From positions 62,001-126,000 of the forward strand of contig MCFE01000025.1 in the NCBI GenBank assembly GCA_002104905.1: DNA of 64,000 bases. Direction: 5' to 3'. The notes beneath the pieces were generated by a model. That model ran no database searches. It was not told where the DNA came from and was given only the letters and a program-made list of their open reading frames with translations. The position numbers and the translations under genes were made by a program. This DNA comes from Basidiobolus meristosporus CBS 931.73. Lineage: Eukaryota > Basidiobolomycota > Basidiobolomycetes > Basidiobolales > Basidiobolaceae. Positions 8,866 through 18,598 of this stretch are shown piece by piece. Positions within the stretch are counted from its first letter, which is position 1. Each line of letters starts with the position of its first letter.

Positions 8866-11107
8866 CTACAGGCCCAGATGTCTTTTCAGGATGGAATTTA
8901 CAAGTGCGGGGTTGGCCTTTCCTTTGGTTTCCTTCATGATTTGTCCCACGAACCAGCCGAAAACTCTTTTGTTGCCTTGCTGGACTTTCTGCAGCTCTCC
9001 GGGGTTACTTTGGATCAAATCGAGGCAGAGTTTCTCCAACGCGCTCTCGTCGTCGATCTGCTGCCATCCCTTGGCTTTGGCGATCTCCAAAGCGTTTCGG
9101 GAATCGCCTTCCATCATCACATTCAATACGGATTTCCCGATTTTGCCTGTGGCTGGTGTTAAGTGCCATACCCAATCAAGCGCAATTCAATGGATTTACC
9201 TGAGATTAGGCCTTTTTCAATGCCACCAATGATGGAGCCTAGCTGTCCATGGCTCACTGGATTCTCGCCGAAAGAGATCCCCTTGAAAGATAAAAGTCCG
9301 AATAGCTCGGAAGTGATCCTAGAGTGCTCATGTGAATAGCGAGTTTGCGATGTAGAGCGTAGATAGCAATCATACCAGCTAAGGGTTTTGTGTGGATCGT
9401 GCTCTTTACATATCTAGCCAGATTGAGCAGTTAGAACTGAGTCACGCATACCAATCCATTTCGGGCTAAATCTACCTCCTCAAAATATTCCACAATTCCT
9501 GGCTCGGCCATCAGTGTATTGCAGCTCTCCAGGGATAGCTTGTATGTGTCGATTAGTCGGGCTCGACGGGTATCAGGAAGCTCCGGCATATGTTGCAGAG
9601 CCTCTTCGATGTATTGATCCGTCAATCTGATAATAGGCAAGTCTGGTTCTGGCATGTATCTGTGGAAAGAATGCTTGAGCCAACAGTCCCCTAAGAGATG
9701 ACTGGAATTCGGCGGTACCTATAGTCAGGTGCTGTCTCCTTGCTTCTCAGCTTGAACGTCTGATTTTGAACTGCATCATATCCTCGGGTTTCCTGCAGGA
9801 TCTGCCCGCCCGATTCCAACACTTCAATCTGGCGCTGTACCTCAGCATCTGTTACAAAAACAACCTTGTGAGAATGACTTCTTCATCAACCTGTGCGATG
9901 GATCCATTACCAATGGCTGACATCAAAACCTTGACACTCCCAAGGTTCTTGAGTTCACATCTGGTTCCATATGGGGTGCCAGGTTCATGGATGGAGACGT
10001 TAACATCGCAACGCATTGACCCCTATGCATTCTGTTCGTAAATACACATGGATCGGAATAAAAGATGCTCTACTAGACGGAATACCTCCTCCATATTACC
10101 GTCGGACGAGCCGACCGCACGGAGTAATGCTTGTAGCTTTCGAACCATTAGACCAGCTTCCAAAGAGGATCTGTTTTGCTAGCGATTTAGCACAGGCTTG
10201 TCATGAACAAGTCAATTCTGCCAACCTCATATCCGGTAAAGTGACAATCTCCATTAGGCCCGTACCTGCACGGTTGAGATCGATAAGTGAGGCACCGGGT
10301 TGTATATCGTGAGTACTCTTTCCGGTATCCTTCGGGAAGTTCAGTAACTCGAGCGATCAAGTGAACCATTCTAAGTGAACGACTCCTCACCTGTTCTAAT
10401 TGAACTTGCTCCAGCCGAATCTTCAGTGGATATGGAAGTCCATCTAAATCACCCAACTCTATGCACCCACCAAGTCCAATAGGATCTAGTAACAGAGATA
10501 TTCGATGAGAGCCAGTCGGCTGCTACAGTGCCACCTATACATACTCGAGTGTTGAGTAATCTGATATCCGGCAGGGATATCCGGATAGAAATAATGTTTC
10601 CGCTCAAATGAAGATAGTTTCTGGACTTGTCCTGACAGTGCTAACACCGTCTTTACCGCCAACGAAACACATTCCTCGTTAACCCACTATTTTAGATAAA
10701 GCGCAAGTTAGCCTTGAGTCGGTTCTCGTGAATAGAATAGCTACTCACTGGCAAAGTTCCGGGAAACGCAGCGTCGAAGGCCGAGTATTTGGTATTCACA
10801 GGCTCGTTGAAAGAGGTCGGAGTGACTGTTTCCAAACGTGTCAGAGAAGGGCCGCGTTATGAGGAAGGGAAAGAAAGGCTCTAATGCCAGCTTGCATACC
10901 CGAAAATAGTTTGCTATACGAATTAATCTGCGCATGAACCTCAAGACCTACAATAGCTTCCCAGGAACGAGTTTTCCCTGCATAAAGCGCAGGCTTGGCC
11001 TGTGTTGAGGCCCACCTCCTGTGTACGAAACGGTTGCTGTGACGCAAACAAGTTGACCGGAGCATATTCAAGTTCCCGCTGAGTGAAACGGAGGTGAATT
11101 TTTTCAA
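8866..11107 (-). CDS. gatB: Glutamyl-tRNA(Gln) amidotransferase subunit B, mitochondrial
   Basis: Twelve exons encode 524 residues: 10900-11107, 10749-10825, 10545-10686, 10391-10485, 10226-10329, 10086-10170, 9911-10022, 9719-9848, 9476-9659, 9376-9413, 9200-9318 and 8866-9146. Introns are 53-74 bases and restore the frame at every junction. Hallmarks in order are a basic presequence, [58 protein letters not shown] and [17 protein letters not shown], then the helical tail ending in a YqeY-like domain ([20 protein letters not shown]). GatB belongs to the complex that converts misacylated Glu-tRNA(Gln) to Gln-tRNA(Gln) in mitochondria. One donor is ambiguous: 9475 (62-base intron) fits better than a later GTATGC (38 bases). 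An internal ATG at 11068 could also serve as start. It is divergent with the CCA-adding enzyme gene. Confidence 0.95.
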
Positions 11108-11284
11108 TTTTAAGCCTCCATATATGCAACTAAGATTGAGCAGGAAATTCGAGCAGCCCAGTGTTAATTGTATAAATGGGACTCACGTTAAATGCGTTCT
11201 TAACCTAGTGTAGTTAAGTGAGCAAAAAATTCCTGCTTTTTTTGGCTGCTCAAGCAGTTCTTCTCTAGAGCCCTCAAAAAAGGC
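11108..11284. promoter_or_regulatory. Shared 177-base divergent promoter of gatB and CCA1
   Basis: Only 177 bases separate the start codons of two divergent genes, so both promoters and 5' leaders must overlap or abut here. I see no clear TATA box. An A-rich run before TTCCTGC and a T-run (11230-11245) are the only notable tracts. Confidence 0.7.
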
Positions 11285-13506
11285 ATGTTTAGACTTGGCT
11301 ACCTCAAACCCTCACAGTTCCCCCGTACATCTTTGTTGAATAAATCCTCCTTCCGCAGAAGCCAGACACTCTTTTTCCAGAGGGAACGTTTTCACTTTTC
11401 GAGCCAAACCCATAATATGACTATACCACTGAACAAGGTTGAAAAGAACATCTGCGACCTGTTGCATGAGGTGACGGTGCATCTTAAAAATACAAGGGAG
11501 GATTTGCCGCCCATAGAGCTTCGTATTACTGGTGGTTGGGTGAGAGACAAGGTGAGCCAATGCCCAGTTCGTCGAGCACAGGGAAGGCTGGCTAACCCGC
11601 GTTATAGTTGCTAGGGCTGGAGTGTAACGACATTGATGTCGCAGTCGATACTATGACAGGGCATCAGTTTGCCAAGCACTTGAATACCTACCTGCTTTCA
11701 AAGGGAGTCCCTCAATCACAACTCGCCAAAATCGAAAGCAACCCAAAGCAATCCCAACATCTCGAAACCTGTACCACCAAACTGTTCGACACCGAGTTGG
11801 ATTTTGTCAATTTACGTAACGAGGTTTATGATGCGGACTCTCGTATCCCCGTCCAGATTGTATGCTTCTGTATATCGTTTAACCGGAACCCGCGATTAAT
11901 GTGTATCACTCGCTCGTCACCTATAGACTTTCGGAACCCCCGAGCAAGATTCCTATCGCAGAGATATCACAATCAACGCCCTGTTTTTCAACATACACAA
12001 CCGACAGGTGGAAGACTATACGCAAATGGTAGACTTCTGGTTCGTTCCGAATACCCGGCACACAGCTGACATCTCATACCCAGGGCCTTACTGATCTCAG
12101 CGAGAAGGTGATCCGTACACCTATTCCTACAATGAAATCGTTCCGAGATGATCCCTTGAGAATCATGCGATGTATTCGATTTGCCAGTAGATTCCAGTAC
12201 AAGCTGAGCAAAGAGATAGTGGAGACCATACAAAATGAGGACATCAAGGTAGAAGCCACGTGATTCTTCGGGTGATTGCCATACAAGGATTGACATTTCC
12301 CTCTCCAGCATGAGTTTGCACACAAGGTCAGTCGGGAGAGATTCGGGATGGAGTTGGAGAAAATGCTACTAGGTATGCTCGACATCCCGCCGTGCCACTG
12401 GGCTGTATACTGATCGCGCAGCACGTTAGGTCCCCATCCCTATCAATCGCTTTCATTGATCCATTCGCTTGGTTTGTACCACATCATTTTCCAAGCTCCC
12501 TCCACCATCGACACCTCCGAAATCCCTGGCTCCGCGCAAGGCATTCAACTATCGGAAACCCTGGATTGGTAAGTTCATAATAGACCAGTCCCGTCGATAG
12601 CACAAACCTGACCTATCGTTGGATTCAGGGTTTTGCGCCAAAGCTTAACCGAACCCCTCAAAATTGATGTCGAGGATCGGAAGTGCCTGTTTTTGGCAGC
12701 CGCCCTATCTCCCTTCAAGGGAATGACGATTGTGGAGAAGAAGACCAGGATTGTACCAGTAGTGCAGTGGATTGTGCGAGATAGTATCAAGGTAACCAAC
12801 TCCTGGGCGCTATTCCATTTGGCGCTAGTGCTCAACACCTCGCCATTTCTAGCTGAAAAATCATGACATCGATTGTGTCACCAAGTTTGTGAACACCTCG
12901 GACTCGGTGAGCAATGTATTGAACTCACCCCAGAGCACATGGACTCGTTCGGCATTAGGTAGAGTGTTTGGCTCATTCTTTCTCGTCACCGAGCGACCCT
13001 GACCTTCACTTCCGGTGATCATAGGAATGCTGGTGAGAACTCTGGGCCCGAAATGGCGCGCGACTTTTGTGCTGGCTTTGACGCGAGAGTTGCTGCCGTA
13101 CCACAGTAACATTTGCTCCGGCAGCATTGGTAATCCCGTGTGCCCAATCTTGCTTATCACCCATGGCTAACCTTGAGTTGGGTATGTAGCGGATGAGATC
13201 ACCCCCATCCTGGCCAAGTACCAGGCAGCCCTGAAGTTGATATCTGAACTTCAATTGGAGGAGTGCTACCAATGGAAGTACCTGGTGGATGTAGGTGATT
13301 TACTCGAACCTCCGGAAACGTAGTGTTGTAACATTGGGGGATTCATTTTGTAGGGCAAGGAGGTGGCAAAGATCCTCCAACTAAGGCCGGGACCTCAAGT
13401 CAAGATGTTGCTGGAGCATGTCATGATCTGGCAGCTTGACCATCCGACAGCTACCAAGGAGGCCTGCCTGAAATTTGTCTCTGAGGAGCTCCCTAAATAT
13501 TTGTGA
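11285..13506 (+). CDS. CCA1: CCA-adding enzyme (tRNA nucleotidyltransferase), two candidate starts
   Basis: Eleven exons encode 538 residues: 11285-11551, 11608-11859, 11927-12028, 12084-12248, 12309-12372, 12430-12568, 12629-12791, 12853-12958, 13025-13129, 13190-13290 and 13354-13506. All introns are GT-AG, 55-67 bases, frame-preserving. Motifs are RITGGWVRDK and NDIDVAV (metal-binding Asp pair of the class II nucleotidyltransferase head), YRRDITINALFFN, DDPLRIMRCIRFASRF and ERFGMELEKMLLGPHPY. A helical tail ends in DHPTATKEACLKFVSEEL. The enzyme adds or repairs the 3' CCA of tRNAs. Residues 1-44 are basic, aromatic and Ser-rich like a mitochondrial presequence, and a second in-frame ATG at 11417 begins a form without it. 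Budding yeast CCA1 uses alternative starts in this way to supply mitochondria and nucleus/cytosol. Length is close to the yeast protein. Confidence 0.95.
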
Positions 13507-13530
13507 CCATTTCCTTTTGGAGTCCTCCTC

Positions 13531-13536
13531 AATAAA
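13531..13536 (+). terminator. Poly(A) signal of CCA1
   Basis: AATAAA lies 25 bases after the CCA1 stop codon, followed by a T-containing tract. Confidence 0.55.
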
Positions 13537-13920
13537 CCAGTTTATATACCATCAAGGAACGGTCCTTGCATTATCTCGTGGAAAGGGGTGGGGGTGGAAT
13601 ACATGATTGGGCGTTAGCTCCCTGGCTGGGTAGGTGCACACTTAAATCATTGGCAACCTGATGCTTTCTGTAAATCTTGAGGTGACAAGGAAACATTGGA
13701 ACTGATATACATGATATGCTTGGCTGACTTGTTCAGTTGAAGCCTCATCTGGCATGTTATCAAGTATATGAAATATATTGAGATGTTATGCTTTCTACTG
13801 ATGTGACTAGATGAAGAATTGCATAGGTCTACTATTAAAATACTGCATGAACTTAGTTGCTTAGATCACAACTTGGAGACCTTAGTAATTCTGGCCCCAA
13901 ATCTGGTTTATTTTAATGGG
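13537..13920. other. Transition from gene island to repeat region
   Basis: No gene seen. CpG becomes scarce and AT content rises here. To the right, everything recognisable is mobile DNA. Confidence 0.5.
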
Positions 13921-15123
13921 AGTAACATTAAGCCCCACCTCACATACAACAAGTAACCCCATTAAAATCTACCATTCAAAAAGTATTTCTGCCACAACAC
14001 CCTTCTTCCATAACTTTGGCAGGAACCTTATGGCTTTATGCCATTATTCATTCACTGGCTCCCATACATCCTGGTCTTCAGCAAGCACTGCAAGGTCTAG
14101 TGCCTCATCTGCCAGTCTTTGCAATAAATCCTTGCATTATTTAAGTGTGTTTTCTTAAACCACTGCTTTGGAAGAGGTGCTGCAATCTGCTGCTGTGCCT
14201 GTTAATGCCTCAATATTCCATTGTAGGTATTATGATGGTCTTCAGAGTTCTGAATGTTGTTGCTTTGTCTGTCAGAGGGATCTCCACTTTGTCTACAATG
14301 GAGGATGTGGAGGCTGTGGCAGACAAATTGACTTTTTCTGCAAATTCATCTACTTCACTGGAGTGTAGCTCAGTTAAACACAGCTCCAACACTTGAGAAA
14401 ACAGCTGTTGTCTTCTAGGTGATTCTTCTTGGATATTACAGGATTCAGCCCATTCCAGGCTAGTGGTATTAATTGGTGAGAAATGCAGCTTTTTTCTCAT
14501 GCTTCCCTGTCTCTTGCTTGGGTAGACTTTTTTCCCTTTCCCTTTACCCTTATTGCTGCCAGAACTTTCACTGCGGCTATGTTTGAATGCTTCTTTTATT
14601 GAACTACATTTTCTCCTTGACATATGCTGCACTAATGCATCTATTTCTGCCTGCTTGTCCCCTACTGACACTCTTATGGCTACCTGACATTTCTTTGCCA
14701 CTTATTTGGAGCTTTCAGCCCTGCTTGCAACAAGCTCTTGAGGAAGCCACTGATATTTAGCTATGGCACCCTTATTCATCTGCCTTTAATAGTTTCTGCT
14801 ATTCTTGTGATACTTTCTTGGCATACCAATGCTGGCCCAAAATCCATTTGCTTACTTGAATCCAGCATAATGCTCATGGTGCAGGTCAAGCACATTCTGG
14901 TTGGCCTTGAGTTCCCAATTGTCCCATGGTATGCTGTCCTTAAGGTGATGCCATGCCAGACTTCTAACAGCCTCTTCAAGATTAGCCCACTCTTCACTAT
15001 GTTACTTTGCCACTTGTTTGGAGCTTTCAGCCTTGCTTGTGACAAGCTCTTGAGAAAGTCACTGGTATTTAGCCATGGCACCCTTGTTCTTCTACCTTTG
15101 ATAGTTTCTGCTATTCTTGAAAT
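13921..15123 (-). pseudogene. Repeat F, copy 1: uncharacterised Ser/Lys-rich protein, broken
   Basis: Homologous to the copies at 22504-23900, 54108-55254 and 63488-64000. The best open segment (14210-14701) reads MAKKCQVAIRVSVGDKQAEID, a basic KGKGKGK tract, then a Ser/Glu-rich region (SSEVDEFAEKVNLSATASTS). The downstream C-terminal block at ~14040-14150 matches copy 2 (EYCKDVLHRLTDEVLDL) but is frame-disrupted. A block of about 115 bases is present twice (~14700-14812 and ~15009-15123), an internal duplication. At 15123 the sequence stops matching the other copies and a TNP2 terminus begins. I recognise no domain. The repeated association with TNP2 transposase suggests a transposon-borne accessory protein. 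Confidence 0.6.
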
Positions 15124-17157
15124 CCTATGAAATATAATTTGGCCCTGCAGGTGAATCCAGTCCAGATTAGCCATCAGGATCCTGCAATGAGTCTGTCATG
15201 ATGCTTACGCTTGGAATTATTGACCGTCCACACAATCTTATGCTGTGATTGTGATGGCATTTTGCTGATTTTGCTGCCAAATAAAGTTAAAAACCTGATG
15301 GTGTTTAAGCGGTCTTTTGACAAGAACTGAATGGCATTCTAACCATCTTAGTGCGCACTACATTTATCTGAGTAGACCTAACCAGCCAATACATCCAACT
15401 GCCTTATATGGCAAGAAACATGATGGTGTCCTGATAGCCTCATTGCAAACCTTTGCTGACAATACAATGGCAGTACAGCACCCTACAGCTAGTTCTGTGT
15501 AGTGCTACCATAACAATTTACCAAATGGTACTTTCTTTTTCTATCTCCACTTGCACCATTCATATTACCATTGTAGAATCACCCCTCTTTGTTTGCTTAC
15601 CTGCTACTACCTTGAGTATTCCATATATAGTTTGAATAAGAAATACTACAGCCTCCTGCTTACTAACCTCTACATATGCACACACCTGCCGCAGTTGACA
15701 CACTTCTATCACCGCAGCTTTACAACTTTTTAGTGTGATACTTGCAAAGTTGCCATATACCTTGTATTGCTGGTAACATATACATCTTGCAAACATATGC
15801 TTGGTTCCCACCACTTTTGCCATAAATACCTCTTGAACATCCACCAAGAGCTTCTTGGTATTTAATCAATATATTACTTCTCCCTGATGGATTCTATTTC
15901 CCATTGTAGGTGTGCTCTGGCTCTTGTTTGTGTGAGCTCCATACTGAATGGTGTAGAGACTGGCTTGTGACCAAGAGAAAACCAGCATACTTTGGTAAGG
16001 TTATCCTAGTAAATATTTGTTGCTTGTTGCACCCAACTCAACTTTGCATTATTCAACTGATTACCCATGCATTGGGGCTGCTTTGCTTCTTGATGCCATA
16101 GGCATAGGTGTCTCCATGTGCACATCTGTCCTCAGTAATTTCTAACTCTTCCTGGCTGTCCTCCATGTGCCCACTCACCACATCCATGACAGACTTGAAG
16201 GTAATGTTCTTGATGAGATTGAATATGGTAGCACCTGCAACTTGACTTATCTTCCTATATCCTCACACATCCACTCCATAGGAAGCTCCCAAATGGTGAA
16301 GCAAGGCCCAATATTTTCCACATGCCAAGCAAGATTGAGTAGAGCATGGATACAATAGTGGCAGAGATCTACACATTCAGCTTTATGCTTGTAGTATAGC
16401 TGCCCAAATCCTATCACAAACTTCTTGCATAAAAGCTGTAGATGTGTTGATTTGGCATTGGTAATCTGCTTCTGGATAAGTATCACTACAATGTCAACAT
16501 AAAACCCCCAATACTTCCAACATACTATTGGTAGAAATGGCTTCAGAAGGCCACTTGAGTAAATACATATCCACTATATCCAGTCCTGGCATTGTTATTG
16601 CTGCATATGCTTATGAATGTTGATTGCAGTCTGTGAGAAGTACTTTAGGTAGTAGATATGCTGTAATATCTTGCCAATTCTTTCAAATTTCTCTGGTATC
16701 TCAAAGGGCTATTCAGCTGAAATGCCCCATGTACAACTTGGTCATCAGTATAGGGATATTATTGAAAAATGAATGCATTGCTCAAAGTGGAATGCTTTTG
16801 CTCCAGCAGATACACTCTATCATAAGTGTCTCCAGTTTCCAACTGATTCTATATTCCAACCAATGGCTTATAGCTTGCCAATTTTGCTGCAATTGCATGC
16901 TGACTTCTGTACATTCTCTCTGGGGGAATATGGTATTCTTACTTTTGGCGCTTAGATAATAATAATGTGTGTGAGTTATGGAGTAAATCCCCTGTATCTC
17001 ACACATTTGATAGCAATACCGTCCAGTGTGCCCTGAAAAGCTGGCTATCTTACTGATGGCTGGGCTATCTCCAATGCAGATAATAATATGCACTTTGATA
17101 TGACAGCCATGTAGTGGTACCCTATTGGAAAGCATACAAAATTCATCCAGAAATGGA
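15124..17157 (-). mobile_element. TNP2/CACTA-type DNA transposon, copy 1, 3' part
   Basis: Begins at its 3' terminus (CCTATGAAATATAATTT) followed by GGATCC-containing subterminal sequence shared with the other copies. Broken transposase segments lie at 15560-15847 (VDVQEVFMAKVVGTKHMFAR), 16247-16486 (YKHKAECVDLCHYCIHALL then VENIGPCFTIWELPMEWMC) and 16782-17135. The ENIGPCF-WE-PMEQ block matches the C-terminal region of TNP2-type transposases of EnSpm/CACTA elements, where a GP-(x)n-W-FP-ER motif is typical. The 5' half is absent: at 17157 a solo LTR interrupts the element. Stops and frameshifts make it non-autonomous. Confidence 0.75.
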
Positions 17158-17561
17158 TGTTATGAATAAACAAAAGACAGGAGAGTAGAGCTTGGCAAGG
17201 TAGGACCAGGAGAGGACTTGGGTGTAGATCAACAAGGCAAGGCATATTCCAAGGCAAGGCTGTTTATTCAAGACCTGAGTTTATCAGACTGAGGAATACA
17301 TAAGGGGGGATAGAACTATATATACTTTTCGCAACATGGATGATAAGAGATATTGGCTAATACTAATGAGGTTCTGCAGTGAGGCACTGTAAGTGTGCCA
17401 AGATAGAAGTATACTAAACAATGGACTAGAACATCATATGGTGATATGCATAGGGCCAGTCAATCAGGTGACTAGTACATGTGGCATGCAATTACCATAT
17501 ATGGCATTGAATTACATAAACTTCAAAGTGAACCTTCCTAAGAATACACCATTGTGTAACA
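17158..17561 (-). repeat. Solo LTR, family A (404 bases)
   Basis: Bounded by TGTTA...TAACA inverted ends inside TNP2 sequence. On the minus strand it reads a TATATATA box followed about 60 bases later by AATAAACA, the promoter and poly(A) order expected of an LTR. There is no internal domain. Its right edge lies two bases from an unrelated copia LTR, so no clean target duplication remains. Confidence 0.65.
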
Positions 17562-17563
17562 TT

Positions 17564-17911
17564 TGTTGCAATATTCTGGGGAGTATTGGAAGTGACGTGG
17601 AGAATTAGAGGATTAACATGCTATTCACTTGTAGATTTATTGCTCAAAAGTATGGTATTGTGACTTTTGATAAAGTAGAGCAGACAAACATGTATAGTTT
17701 GCTAAGGAAGGTCCCAAAAATATGTGTGCAAAGTTTGGGGGCTTTTGGACTACTTTGAGAAAGATCATAATTGGGTACCTAATAATTTGGTGAAAATATT
17801 CTAAATAGATCCTAACAAGAAGTTTGGTCAGGACAGAATGACAATCAAAGAATACAATCTATGTGACTAAGTTAGCATAAATATTTAGGTGATAAATTAA
17901 TAATAACAACA
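17564..17911 (-). repeat. Copia-type LTR (348 bases) with adjoining polypurine tract
   Basis: Ends TGTTGCAATATT...AACAACA. The reverse complement aligns with the LTRs at 27510-27858 and 41930-42197 (shared blocks CTTGTTAGGATCTATTTAG, CCCCAAACTTTGCACACAT and GGGACCTTCCTTA). Directly beyond it lies CTCCCACT, the reverse complement of the AGTGGGAG polypurine tract. It is therefore the 3' LTR of a minus-strand copia element whose body is lost or degraded. Confidence 0.75.
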
Positions 17912-18597
17912 CTCCCACTCAACAAAATATTCATGAGTAATAAATACATATTGGGAGTGTGCAATCTGTAATAGGCATATAAAAATTTAAATGTGTTGCA
18001 TACCGGACTAATATATTATCCAACTGTATATGCACTTGTGTTCAACTTAACTGATCAAGTAACTTGTAATTCAATGTGCCTATCTACTTAATTTTATGCC
18101 TAAAAATCAGAATGATCTGATCAAAATACTAATAATCATCTTTGATCAGTTGTACAGGCTTGAATTATGTGCCAAGTCTAATTGTCAGGTTCTAATAATG
18201 ATATATAGCCTCTGGGCTATCCAATACTTCTTATTTGAGAAATATTGACCTACTTTTGGTCAAGTTAAGGTTTTGTCATTTACAGGAGATATGGAGTTTC
18301 CTTATTCCCAGGCAAAAGTCTAAATCCTTTAGACAAATTCACTGTATGTCCATATTAAGCTCAGGGACAGTTACTTCCATCATATAGACTCCATATGAGG
18401 TAAAAGTAATGACCTATATGGGGCCAAGTTAAGGTTTTGTCATTTATGGCAGATCTGGAGTTTCCTGATATCCAGGCAAAAGTCTAATTCATTTAGACAA
18501 CTTCACTGCATGTCCAGATTAGGCTTTGGTGTGTTTGAGCATAGAAGACCTCATGAAATCATTGGTCCAGAATATACAACTATTTGAGAGTGATACA
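17912..18597. other. Unassigned sequence next to the copia LTR
   Basis: The first ~60 bases resemble the end of a copia element antisense. The rest has no coding match, and I see no gene. It contains the tandem duplication listed separately. Confidence 0.4.
18247..18530. repeat. Two tandem ~120-base direct repeats, 164-base period
   Basis: Copies at 18247-18368 and 18411-18530 share CAAGTTAAGGTTTTGTCATT and CCAGGCAAAAGTCTAA at a constant offset of 164 bases, with scattered substitutions. Confidence 0.8.
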
Positions 18598-18598
18598 C

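Noticed and set aside
12907-12912. GTGAGC donor inside CCA1 exon 8
   Set aside because: Reading through keeps the frame and a plausible helical sequence up to the GTAGAG donor at 12959, which joins the next exon in phase.
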